A stretch of 20,371 bases of DNA from Acidimicrobiaceae bacterium. Lineage in GTDB: Bacteria; Actinomycetota; Acidimicrobiia; Acidimicrobiales; UBA8592. Shown one piece after another: positions 1-6,665 of the stretch. A model generated the notes under the pieces. It searched no databases, was not told the origin of the DNA, and was given only the letters and a program-made list of their open reading frames with translations. The DNA lies in NCBI GenBank assembly GCA_002722525.1, contig PBMJ01000039.1:1-20371 (forward strand), read 5' to 3'. The stretch's first letter is position 1; the number at the start of each line of letters is the position of its first letter. A program made the position numbers and the translations under genes.

Positions 1-2460
1 CATAATTACATCGGAACCGAGCATATTCTGCTTGGCCTCATTCACGAGGGCGAGGGTGTAGCTGCAAAAGCACTTGAGTCTTTGGGAATTTCACTCCAAG
101 CTGTTAGAGACCAAGTCGAGGAGATCATCGGTCAAGGTGGATCATCCCCCAGCGGTCACATTCCCTTCACTCCCCGCGCCAAAAAAGTTTTAGAATTAAG
201 CCTTCGCGAAGCTTTACAACTTGGTCATAATTACATTGGGACCGAGCATATACTACTCGGTCTTATTCGTGAGGGCGAAGGCGTCGCCGCTCAAGTGCTA
301 ACTAAATTAGGGGCAGACTTGTCTCGGGTACGTCAACAAGTGATTCAACTTTTATCTGGGTATTCCGGTTCAGGAGCAGATGGCCCAGAAGGCAGTCGTA
401 AGGAAAGAGCATCGGCAACTGCCGGAGGAGGCAGTGGAGATTCTGCCTCAGGTTCACTAGTCCTAGATCAATTTGGTAGAAACCTTACTCAGCTTGCACG
501 AGAAAAAAAACTCGATCCAGTTATCGGCAGGGTACGAGAAGCTGAGCGGGTTATGCAGGTTTTAAGCAGACGGACAAAAAATAACCCTGTTTTAGTTGGA
601 GAACCAGGAGTAGGGAAAACAGCGATTGTCGAAGGATTAGCAAGATCAATTGCTGCTAATGAAGTGCCTGAACCACTTAGAGATAAGCAACTCTACACGC
701 TGGATCTTGGTGCTTTGGTTGCAGGTTCTCGATATCGCGGGGATTTTGAAGAACGCCTTAAAAAAGTACTCAAAGAGATAAAAACCCGCGGAGATATCAT
801 CCTTTTCATTGACGAACTCCACACGCTTGTTGGAGCAGGCGCGGCAGAAGGAGCAATAGACGCTGCTTCAATACTCAAACCTATGCTTGCAAGAGGAGAA
901 CTTCAAACGATCGGTGCTACGACACTAGACGAATACCGTAAGCATTTAGAGAAAGATGCTGCTTTGGAACGCCGCTTTCAAAAAATCATAGTGGACGAAC
1001 CGGCTGTTCCTTTAACAATTGAAATCCTCAAAGGTTTGCGTGAGCGTTACGAAGATCACCACAAGGTAACAATTACTGATCAAGCCTTAGTTGCTGCAGC
1101 TAACTTGGCAGATAGATATATCTCTGACAGGCATCTTCCCGATAAGGCTATAGACCTCATAGATGAAGCAGGATCAAGACTCCGTCTCAGAAGGATGGAA
1201 ACCCCACCCGATTTCAAAGAAATTGAAAATGAGCTAGCACAAGTTACTGAAGAAAAAAAAGCTGCTGTGGAAGCTCAAGATTTTGAAGAAGCTGGACGGC
1301 TTCGCGACAAAGAAAAAGATCTTCTACAAAGAAAAGAAAACAAGGAAAAGGACATGAAGGATTCTGGAGTTGATCTTTTCGACGAAGTAGATGAGGAAGC
1401 CATAGCCGAAGTTCTTTCTGTGTGGACCGGAATACCTGTCTATAAATTAACCGAAGAAGAAACTGCTAAATTGCTCCGAATGGAAACCGAGCTTCATAAG
1501 CGGGTAATTGGTCAAGAGGACAGTATCAAGGCAGTAAGTCAGGCAATACGTCGAACTCGAGCTGGATTAAAGGATCCCAAACGCCCCTCAGGGTCATTCA
1601 TTTTCCTTGGTCCTTCCGGTGTTGGAAAAACTGAATTAGCAAAAACTGTCGCAGAGTTTCTATTCGGAGACGAACAGGCCTTAATTAGTCTTGACATGTC
1701 GGAGTATATGGAAAAGCACACAGTTAGTCGTCTAGTTGGTTCGCCGCCAGGATATGTCGGATATGAAGAGGGCGGACAATTGACTGAAGCTGTTCGGAGA
1801 AAACCTTTCTCCGTCGTTCTTTTCGACGAGATTGAAAAAGCACACCCTGATGTTTTCAATACTCTTCTTCAAATACTCGAAGAGGGACGACTAACCGACA
1901 GTCAAGGTCGCTCCGTTGACTTCCGCAACACGGTGCTTATTATGACTTCAAATTTAGGCACTCGTGATCTTCGTAAGGCAAACCTAGGATTTACCAAAAA
2001 CGATGAATCACTCTCCTATGAACGCATGAAAGAAAAAGTCACTGAATCTCTTAAAGAACATTTTCGGCCTGAGTTTCTCAATAGGGTTGATGAAGTTATC
2101 GTTTTCCATGAACTATCGAAGAGTGAAGTAACTGAGATTGTAGATTTAATGGTTGAGCGTGTAGCCGTTCAGCTCGAATCTCAAGGGATGGGACTTGAAG
2201 TCACAGTTGATGCTAAACATCACCTAGCAGATAAGGGTTATGATCCAGAACTTGGAGCACGACCTCTTCGTAGAGCGATTCAACGTTTAGTAGAAGACCC
2301 ACTTTCAGAGAGACTCCTTCTTAAAGAATTTAAAGCTGGACAAATCATTGTTGTAGACGTCGAAGATGACGAAGACGATCCCAACCAAAGATCGATTATA
2401 TTTAAGGCTGTAGAGGGATTTGAACCCCCATCTGTTGAAGAATTTGTCGCAGCTGAATAA
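1..2460 (+). CDS. clpC: ATP-dependent Clp protease ATP-binding subunit ClpC (5' end outside window)
   Basis: AAA+ unfoldase that feeds proteins to the ClpP peptidase in the cytoplasm. The frame is open from base 1 and the first visible residues (HNYIGTEHILLGLIHEGEGV) are already inside Clp_N repeat 1, so about 24 residues are probably missing; 820 are visible. The second Clp_N repeat follows at about residues 55-120, with its own HNYIGTEHILLGLIREGEG. AAA domain 1 has Walker A GEPGVGKT at about 200-207 and Walker B-type LFIDELH. A UVR-like middle segment (DFEEAGRLRDKEKDLL) lies near 427. AAA domain 2 has Walker A GPSGVGKT at about 537-544 and the LDMSEYMEKHTVSRLVG block. An LGF tripeptide after D2 matches the family's ClpP-docking loop. 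The UVR segment and the paired Clp_N repeats separate it from ClpA and ClpB. The stop is TAA and no clear terminator follows. Identity is nearly certain; the start cannot be seen. Confidence 0.97.
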   Translation, partial: HNYIGTEHILLGLIHEGEGVAAKALESLGISLQAVRDQVEEIIGQGGSSPSGHIPFTPRAKKVLELSLREALQLGHNYIGTEHILLGLIREGEGVAAQVLTKLGADLSRVRQQVIQLLSGYSGSGADGPEGSRKERASATAGGGSGDSASGSLVLDQFGRNLTQLAREKKLDPVIGRVREAERVMQVLSRRTKNNPVLVGEPGVGKTAIVEGLARSIAANEVPEPLRDKQLYTLDLGALVAGSRYRGDFEERLKKVLKEIKTRGDIILFIDELHTLVGAGAAEGAIDAASILKPMLARGELQTIGATTLDEYRKHLEKDAALERRFQKIIVDEPAVPLTIEILKGLRERYEDHHKVTITDQALVAAANLADRYISDRHLPDKAIDLIDEAGSRLRLRRMETPPDFKEIENELAQVTEEKKAAVEAQDFEEAGRLRDKEKDLLQRKENKEKDMKDSGVDLFDEVDEEAIAEVLSVWTGIPVYKLTEEETAKLLRMETELHKRVIGQEDSIKAVSQAIRRTRAGLKDPKRPSGSFIFLGPSGVGKTELAKTVAEFLFGDEQALISLDMSEYMEKHTVSRLVGSPPGYVGYEEGGQLTEAVRRKPFSVVLFDEIEKAHPDVFNTLLQILEEGRLTDSQGRSVDFRNTVLIMTSNLGTRDLRKANLGFTKNDESLSYERMKEKVTESLKEHFRPEFLNRVDEVIVFHELSKSEVTEIVDLMVERVAVQLESQGMGLEVTVDAKHHLADKGYDPELGARPLRRAIQRLVEDPLSERLLLKEFKAGQIIVVDVEDDEDDPNQRSIIFKAVEGFEPPSVEEFVAAE

Positions 2461-2517
2461 ATCTTCAACTTTTCAGTCAAGTTTCAATAAACATTCGGAG
2501 TATTTAGCTGTTCGGGT

Positions 2518-2523
2518 TACCAT
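2518..2523 (+). promoter_or_regulatory. Putative -10 (TACCAT) of a leaderless promoter
   Basis: TACCAT fits the actinobacterial -10 pattern TANNNT and lies exactly 6 bases before the GTG at 2530, so transcription would begin at or beside the start codon. No convincing -35 is present; TTCGGA at 2494-2499 is a weak match at 18-bp spacing. The same hexamer at the same distance precedes the DUF3263 gene. Confidence 0.45.
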
Positions 2524-2529
2524 GCAAAG

Positions 2530-3969
2530 GTGGCTTTGAGAAAAATCCGATTACTTTTCCTATCTATTGGGGTAGCTATTATTGCTGCAGCTTGCAATAT
2601 TCAACTTCAAGTAACTATTGATATTCAAGAGGATGGAACCGGAAAAGTCACAGCTGGAGTTGGACTGGATGCTATGGCCCAAGATCAAGAAGTATTTGGA
2701 AATCTCGAATCGATACTTCGGACCTCAGACCTTTCTTCAAGCGGTTGGGATTTTGAAGTTGTTGGAAAATCAGCTGATGGTTATATGTGGTATGAAGCAT
2801 CTAAAGGCTTTTTAAGCCCCGAAGATATTCAAGGGGTCCTTGATGAGCTAACCAGTTCCCCTAATGTTTTCACTGGTTGGGAACTTTCTATTGAGTCCAC
2901 TCAGGGAAAGCGCATCTATGGCATTGCAGCAGAAGTCGATCTTCGTGAAGGATTTAGTATCTTTACTGATACAGAACTTTCAACTCTTCTAGAGGAACCT
3001 CCTTTAGGAATTTCGTTAGAAAGTCTTCAAGCCGACCTCGGACAGAAGCCAGAAGATACCGTAACTATGCAGGTGACCGTAAATCTTCCTGACTCAGGAG
3101 AGCAGTCGTATGATATTCCCCTCGGGCAGCAGCGATCGATTGATGTTACGGGCGAGAAAGTACACAGAGGGAACCAAATTTTAGGCTGGGTGGTATGGGC
3201 CCTAATAGCACTTCTGGCCTTGGCGTTACTAATGACTGCTCTAAATTGGTTTCTTGATATTCGACATGCAAAAAAGCAACCACCGCGTAGGCCATCACCA
3301 GTTACAAGTGGGGTTCCTGGAAGCAGTCAATCAGCATTAACTCCCAACCCTGAGCAACCTTCTTCTGTTCGGCTTTTGGTTGTTGATATGTACAGGGTCA
3401 TCTTTTCTGAAGGTAATGATTCGATGGAGCATCTCGCTAGCCATATACGTTCAAAGGGCGGAGATTTTCGAGAAGAAGACCTACAAGAACTTCATCGCCA
3501 AGGAACTCTAGGTCGTCTCTCCTCAATGGACTTCTGGGCTCAAGTTGGGGTAGATGGGGATTCCCACGAACTTGATAAAGAATATGTGAAAAGCTTGACA
3601 TTAAGGGCTGGGGCGAAAGATTTTCTTTTGGCCATGCATAAAAGAGGGATTCAAATAGGAGTAGTAACAAATGATTTCGCTGAATGGTCGCGTGCTCTTC
3701 AAGACTTATACGGGCTACAAGGTATGAAACCTTGGATAGTAAGTGCGGAATCTGGAGTTCGTAAACCAGATCCTGCAGCTTTTGAAGTATTTAGGAAAGC
3801 TGCTGAAGTCCCCTTCCACGCATGCCTAGTAATTGACGGGTCAGAGAATGTTCTAGATTCTGCGGCCAATCTTGGGATGAAAACCGTATTACTAGGAGAG
3901 AAGGGGGCTAATGTATCTTCTTCGGATCACCCTGTTATACAGAAACTGTCAGAATTTACTCGCAGATAG
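2530..3969 (+). CDS. Membrane lipoprotein with LppM-like outer domain fused to a cytoplasmic HAD-like hydrolase domain
   Basis: 479 residues in one uninterrupted frame. Residues 1-22 form a lipoprotein signal (MALRKIRLLF, hydrophobic stretch, lipobox AAAC with Cys22). Residues 23 to about 210 are a beta-rich extracytoplasmic region with the DGTGKVTAGVGLD pattern of actinobacterial LppM-like lipoproteins. A single membrane helix spans about 217-243 and ends in RHAKKQPPRR, which places the following part inside the cell. A Pro/Ser linker leads to a HAD domain at about 281-470. It has motif I VVDMYRV (Asp286, with Tyr288 where phosphatases usually have the second Asp), motif II VVTND (Thr380), motif III RKPDP (Lys412) and motif IV VIDGSEN (Asp436). 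The D-x-Y motif occurs in haloacid-dehalogenase-type HADs. Substrate and role are unknown. The GTG start lacks a Shine-Dalgarno and is probably leaderless; the in-frame TTG at 2536 is a less likely start. The stop lies 1 bp from the stop of the convergent regulator gene. Confidence 0.85.
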   Translation: MALRKIRLLFLSIGVAIIAAACNIQLQVTIDIQEDGTGKVTAGVGLDAMAQDQEVFGNLESILRTSDLSSSGWDFEVVGKSADGYMWYEASKGFLSPEDIQGVLDELTSSPNVFTGWELSIESTQGKRIYGIAAEVDLREGFSIFTDTELSTLLEEPPLGISLESLQADLGQKPEDTVTMQVTVNLPDSGEQSYDIPLGQQRSIDVTGEKVHRGNQILGWVVWALIALLALALLMTALNWFLDIRHAKKQPPRRPSPVTSGVPGSSQSALTPNPEQPSSVRLLVVDMYRVIFSEGNDSMEHLASHIRSKGGDFREEDLQELHRQGTLGRLSSMDFWAQVGVDGDSHELDKEYVKSLTLRAGAKDFLLAMHKRGIQIGVVTNDFAEWSRALQDLYGLQGMKPWIVSAESGVRKPDPAAFEVFRKAAEVPFHACLVIDGSENVLDSAANLGMKTVLLGEKGANVSSSDHPVIQKLSEFTRR

Positions 3970-3970
3970 G

Positions 3971-4630
3971 TTAAGTTGACCGGATCTCTAATTGGTTCCG
4001 GTCGAGAATAACGTATTTTTCACCTTTTTGAGTAAGCCAACCAAGTTTAATAAATGAAGCAAGGGACTTATTTACCCGTTCTCTCGAAGCGCCGATCATC
4101 CCTGCAAGCTCTTCTTGCGTCACGGGAAGCTCAAACTCTTCATCAGCTCCAGCGAGCTCTAAAAGACGTTTCGCTGTTCTACCTGTAACATCTAGAAACA
4201 TTGAATCTGCTAGCGCTACGTCCATGACTTTTAGACGCTCAGCGAGCATATCAACGATTTTCCATAACATTTCAGGATGCTCCCGATATATAGATTTTAC
4301 CGGAACGTACGGAATCACTACGACTGAAGAATTTTCGAGCACCCGAGCATCGGCTGATCGTCCATCAGGTCTGAAAAGTGGCATCTCACCAAATAGATCC
4401 CCTGATTCCATAAGTGCTACGACTGATTCACGACCATCAAATGATCTATTCGCTATTGCAACTCGACCTTCGAGAACAATGTACAGATCGTTTGCTGCAT
4501 CACCTTCACTGAAGAGCATGTCTCCTCGTTGAAGTGACTGAACGCTGGATTGTTCGACTATGGGTTCGAGCAGCTCTTTCTGAACGCCAGAGAATAAATC
4601 CATTGAAGAAAGAAAATTAACATCGATCAT
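3971..4630 (-). CDS. crp: Crp/Fnr-family (GlxR/Crp-like) cyclic-nucleotide-dependent regulator
   Basis: 219 residues. The N-terminal cyclic-nucleotide-binding barrel (about 10-118) contains the phosphate-binding-cassette residues GEMPLF (Gly81-Glu82) and Arg91-Ser92, which in Crp hold cAMP, so ligand binding looks intact. A long dimerisation helix (about 118-145) follows. The winged helix-turn-helix at about 168-205 has the recognition helix SRERVNKSL. By alignment Arg183, Glu184 and Lys188 sit where E. coli Crp uses Arg180, Glu181 and Arg185 to read TGTGA, so a TGTGA-like half-site is expected. There is no Cys cluster, so it is not an Fnr oxygen sensor. It is probably the global Crp/GlxR orthologue. 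It is divergent from ispF, and two TGTGA half-sites precede its own start, which suggests autoregulation. The ATG at 4628-4630 has no good Shine-Dalgarno; TATAAA (4635-4640, minus strand) lies only 4 bases upstream, so a very short leader is possible. Confidence 0.9.
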   Translation of the reverse strand: MIDVNFLSSMDLFSGVQKELLEPIVEQSSVQSLQRGDMLFSEGDAANDLYIVLEGRVAIANRSFDGRESVVALMESGDLFGEMPLFRPDGRSADARVLENSSVVVIPYVPVKSIYREHPEMLWKIVDMLAERLKVMDVALADSMFLDVTGRTAKRLLELAGADEEFELPVTQEELAGMIGASRERVNKSLASFIKLGWLTQKGEKYVILDRNQLEIRST

Positions 4631-4653
4631 TATCTTTATAGTCTAATACGTTC

Positions 4654-4669
4654 TCACATTTCAATCACA
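4654..4669 (-). promoter_or_regulatory. Two direct TGTGA half-sites (candidate Crp autoregulatory site)
   Basis: On the plus strand TCACA occurs at 4654-4658 and again at 4665-4669, each within TCACATT, so two TGTGA half-sites lie 11 bp apart (one helical turn) in direct orientation on the strand of the regulator gene, 24-39 bases upstream of its start. The classical Crp/GlxR site is an inverted TGTGA-N6-TCACA, so this is not a standard site. The proposal rests on the half-site match and the position. Confidence 0.3.
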
Positions 4670-4700
4670 TTGACGGGGCTTAGCCGATCAGAAAGATAAT
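4670..4700 (+). promoter_or_regulatory. Putative promoter for ispF-rlmB
   Basis: TTGACG at 4670-4675 and GATAAT at 4695-4700 are separated by 19 bp, longer than ideal. This would give a leader of about 90 bases to ispF, which has a strong Shine-Dalgarno (AGGAG at 4784-4788, 9 bases before the ATG). The -35 overlaps the end of the TCACATT repeat. Confidence 0.3.
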
Positions 4701-4719
4701 AACTATTAAATTTTTTTAA

Positions 4720-4734
4720 TTAGATACTATCTAA
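4720..4734. promoter_or_regulatory. Perfect 15-bp palindrome, candidate operator
   Basis: TTAGATA-C-TATCTAA is a perfect 7-1-7 inverted repeat in the divergent crp-ispF region, just downstream of the putative ispF -10. It is too AT-rich and has no T-run to be a terminator. It resembles a binding site for a dimeric regulator; no family is assigned. Confidence 0.35.
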
Positions 4735-4797
4735 AAGTGAATATCGTGCTTTTTCATTGATCTTGATAAAGTTTCACTCAAAGAGGAGAGCGAAGAT

Positions 4798-5268
4798 ATG
4801 ATACGAGTTGGCCACGGATTCGATTCTCACGCCTATGTAACTGATCAGGAACGTCCTTTGATTCTCGGTGGGGTTACCTTTGAATCCGACCTAGCCCTTC
4901 AAGGGCATTCAGACTCTGATGTTGTTACACATGCATGCATCGATTCGTTTCTTGGCCCAACCGGATTAGGTGATATAGGAACTCTTTTCCCTGATAGCGA
5001 TCCACAATATCTAAACGCTAACAGTCTGAAATTACTTGAATATAGTGTTGAGCTCGTTAACAACGCCGGATGGACCATTGTTAATATAGACTGCTCAATT
5101 ATTGCAGACATTCCAAAAATTCAGCCGAGTAGATCATTGATTGAAACGACAATCTCGAAGATTGTTCAAGCTCCAGTAACCGTAAAAGGTAAAACTCCAG
5201 AAGGTTTTTTGGATTTTAATGGTGTTGCATGTTTTGCTGTCTGCCTACTTAATAATTCAAATGGCTAA
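4798..5268 (+). CDS. ispF: 2-C-methyl-D-erythritol 2,4-cyclodiphosphate synthase
   Basis: 156 residues, normal length. IspF cyclises CDP-methylerythritol phosphate in the MEP isoprenoid pathway and works as a soluble trimer. The signature residues are present: GHGFDSH near the N-terminus (metal ligands Asp9 and His11), LGGV, GHSDSDVVTHA (His45 the third metal ligand) and GDIGTLFPDSD. Near the C-terminus VKGKTPEGF matches the usual TTEGLGF block. However, the following conserved segment, normally FTGRGEGIA, is shortened to about DFNGVA, so the GRGEG loop that lines the central cavity is lost. The start has a strong Shine-Dalgarno (AGAGGAG at 4782-4788). The gene overlaps rlmB by 8 bases. In Mycobacterium the order is ispD-ispF-cysS-rlmB; ispD and cysS are not in this window. 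Confidence 0.95.
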   Translation: MIRVGHGFDSHAYVTDQERPLILGGVTFESDLALQGHSDSDVVTHACIDSFLGPTGLGDIGTLFPDSDPQYLNANSLKLLEYSVELVNNAGWTIVNIDCSIIADIPKIQPSRSLIETTISKIVQAPVTVKGKTPEGFLDFNGVACFAVCLLNNSNG

Positions 5269-6127
5269 GAATCAAAATCGGCGAAAATCCCACGGGCATA
5301 CTTCAACGCGCCCTAGCAATCAACGGTCTAAACATAGAAGAACCAAGGAGAGACCTCCTTTTGATAGGAGTTCAGATAGAGGCACTCCCAAAGGAATAGG
5401 TGGGGATGTTATCGAGGGAAGGCAAGCAGTTCGAGAACTTTTATTAGCTCAAAAACGAAAGACAAAGGAAGTAATTTTCCTTTCTGGGTTGGATCCTTCT
5501 CCGGTCCTTGCGCAAATCAGAGACCTCGCAATGGAAGGCAGGATACCTTTGCATGAGGTAGCACGACCAAAATTTGATCAGCTGGCCACAACAGATGCCC
5601 CCCAGGGTGTTATTTCATATGCAGAGCCTCTGCCTAATCTTGGAATAGATGATCTTCTTTCAACAAGAAAGAAACCATTCCTTTTAGTATTGGATGGTAT
5701 TGTTGATCCAAGAAATCTAGGTGCCATGTTACGAAGTGCTGAATGTGCTGGAGTAACAGGTGTGTTACTCCCAAAGCATCGATCCACAAAGATTACAGCG
5801 ACAGTGGCGAAAACTGCTCAAGGAGCAATCGAGCACCTCCCTATAGGATCTGTAAGTGGGACTCCCAAAGGATTATCTCTTCTAAAAGAAAAGGGAATTT
5901 GGACGGTTGGTTTAGATTTAGATGCTTCGACGGAGATTTTTGAATTAGGAGTAGCTGATGAGCCTTTAGCGCTTGTTTTAGGGAGTGAAGGCCGAGGTCT
6001 GGGAAGATTGACTCGAGAAAGGTGTGATCTGTTAGTAAAGATCCCAGTATTTGGATCTATTGAGTCTTTAAATGTTTCAGTAGCAGCGGCTATTGCTTGC
6101 TTTGAGATTGCCCAAAGACGACGATGA
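5261..6127 (+). CDS. rlmB: 23S rRNA 2'-O-ribose methyltransferase, TrmH/RlmB family (SPOUT)
   Basis: 288 residues from the ATG at 5261, which overlaps the end of ispF (ATGGCTAA). A longer upstream frame exists inside ispF but its translation there is not family-like. Residues 1-48 form a very basic, probably disordered tail (RRKSHGHTS, RSKHRRTKERPP). The substrate-binding domain (about 49-120) contains DVIEGRQAVRELL. The SPOUT domain follows with motif 1 LDGIVDPRNLGAMLRSA (Asn152), motif 2 LVLGSEGRGL (about 238-247) and motif 3 IPVFGSIESLNVSVAAAI (about 261-278). These three form the S-adenosylmethionine-binding knot of TrmH-type 2'-O-methyltransferases. The family modifies 23S rRNA G2251 in E. 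coli; the exact target here is inferred. It is probably translationally coupled to ispF. Confidence 0.93.
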   Translation: MAKNQNRRKSHGHTSTRPSNQRSKHRRTKERPPFDRSSDRGTPKGIGGDVIEGRQAVRELLLAQKRKTKEVIFLSGLDPSPVLAQIRDLAMEGRIPLHEVARPKFDQLATTDAPQGVISYAEPLPNLGIDDLLSTRKKPFLLVLDGIVDPRNLGAMLRSAECAGVTGVLLPKHRSTKITATVAKTAQGAIEHLPIGSVSGTPKGLSLLKEKGIWTVGLDLDASTEIFELGVADEPLALVLGSEGRGLGRLTRERCDLLVKIPVFGSIESLNVSVAAAIACFEIAQRRR

Positions 6128-6157
6128 TAAAATATGGTGATAGGTATCGAATTTTCC

Positions 6158-6163
6158 TAGACT
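6158..6163 (+). promoter_or_regulatory. Putative -10 (TAGACT) of the tRNA-Thr gene
   Basis: TAGACT fits TANNNT and ends 8 bases before the 5' end of the mature tRNA, the right distance for a short 5' extension. The same hexamer stands 6 bases before chdC. No good -35 is visible. Confidence 0.4.
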
Positions 6164-6171
6164 AAAGATAC

Positions 6172-6244
6172 GCCGGGTTAGCTCAGTTGGTAGAGCACTT
6201 CTCTTGTAAAGAAGATGTCGTCGGTTCGATTCCGACACCCGGCT
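6172..6244 (+). tRNA. tRNA-Thr (anticodon TGT)
   Basis: 73 bases fold as a complete cloverleaf. The acceptor stem is GCCGGGT/ACCCGGC (7 bp), the D-stem GCTC/GAGC with loop AGTTGGTA, the anticodon stem CTTCT/AGAAG with loop CTTGTAA (anticodon TGT), then variable loop ATGTC and T-stem GTCGG/CCGAC with loop TTCGATT. The discriminator base is T at 6244. CCA is not encoded (CAC follows), as is common in Actinobacteria. It reads ACA and, by wobble, other Thr codons. Confidence 0.97.
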
Positions 6245-6307
6245 CACTTGCAAATAAACTAGAACATTCGGTCGAAGTTGCATCGTTTGAAATTTTACAA
6301 TTTGACC

Positions 6308-6335
6308 TATCGCAACCTAATTTACAACTGCGATA
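6308..6335. promoter_or_regulatory. Inverted repeat TATCGCA-N14-TGCGATA, candidate operator
   Basis: Perfect 7-bp arms at 6308-6314 and 6329-6335, with centres 21 bp apart (two helical turns on the same DNA face). The right arm ends directly against the putative -10 (6336-6341) of the DUF3263-virR operon, so a bound dimer would cover the -35/spacer region. It is unlikely to be a terminator for the tRNA because the loop is 14 bases and there is no T-run. Confidence 0.4.
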
Positions 6336-6341
6336 TACCAT
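6336..6341 (+). promoter_or_regulatory. Putative -10 (TACCAT) of a leaderless promoter
   Basis: TACCAT lies exactly 6 bases before the GTG at 6348, with no Shine-Dalgarno. Hexamer and spacing are identical to those before the gene at 2530. It abuts the inverted repeat at 6308-6335. Confidence 0.45.
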
Positions 6342-6347
6342 AATCGA

Positions 6348-6605
6348 GTGGATCTTACCGATAGAGAAGTAGCAATTCTAGATTTTGAGAGAACACCCTG
6401 GGATATTGATGGGCCCAAAGAGAAAGCGATACGAGAAAGGTTCGGGATTTCACCTTCACGTTATTACCAAATAAGGGACTCCCTGTTGGATAGGGATGCA
6501 GCCATGGAGCATGACCCACTTTTAGTCCTCAGACTACGTAAATTAAGAACAAAACGTCGATTTATTCGATATGGTATTCCCCAGATTCATTCGCCAATTC
6601 GCTAA
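6348..6605 (+). CDS. DUF3263 protein (Rv0430-like small helix-turn-helix-type protein)
   Basis: 85 residues. The core (LTDREVAILDFERTPWDIDG, then KEKAIRERFGISPSRYYQ) matches the DUF3263 family as I remember it. The segment IRERFGISPSRYYQIRDSLLD at about 28-48 looks like a helix-turn-helix of sigma-70 region 4 or repressor type, and the C-terminal tail is basic (RLRKLRTKRRFIRYG). DNA binding is therefore likely but unproven. In Mycobacterium tuberculosis the homologue Rv0430 directly precedes Rv0431 (VirR); the same pair is seen here, with a 60-bp gap. The GTG start lacks a Shine-Dalgarno and is preceded by TACCAT-N6, so it is probably leaderless. The dyad just upstream could be its own autoregulatory site. 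Function is unknown. Confidence 0.85.
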   Translation: MDLTDREVAILDFERTPWDIDGPKEKAIRERFGISPSRYYQIRDSLLDRDAAMEHDPLLVLRLRKLRTKRRFIRYGIPQIHSPIR

Positions 6606-6665
6606 ACCTATCTGAAGGTTTTAATATATATAAGGCTACGGACAAGATATCAGGAGATGCTCGAT

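Noticed and set aside
2530..3969. Two separate genes (lipoprotein and HAD) joined by a frameshift or lost stop
   Set aside because: The frame is continuous, and a membrane helix, positive flank and Pro-rich linker join the parts sensibly; no internal start with a Shine-Dalgarno is seen before the HAD domain. Read-level evidence would settle it.
5219..5260. Longer rlmB start inside ispF
   Set aside because: The extra 14 residues are hydrophobic and unlike the basic N-terminus; the ATG at 5261 in the ispF stop overlap is the natural coupled start.
6187..6372. Frame of 61 codons overlapping tRNA-Thr
   Set aside because: It runs through the tRNA gene and is a chance frame.
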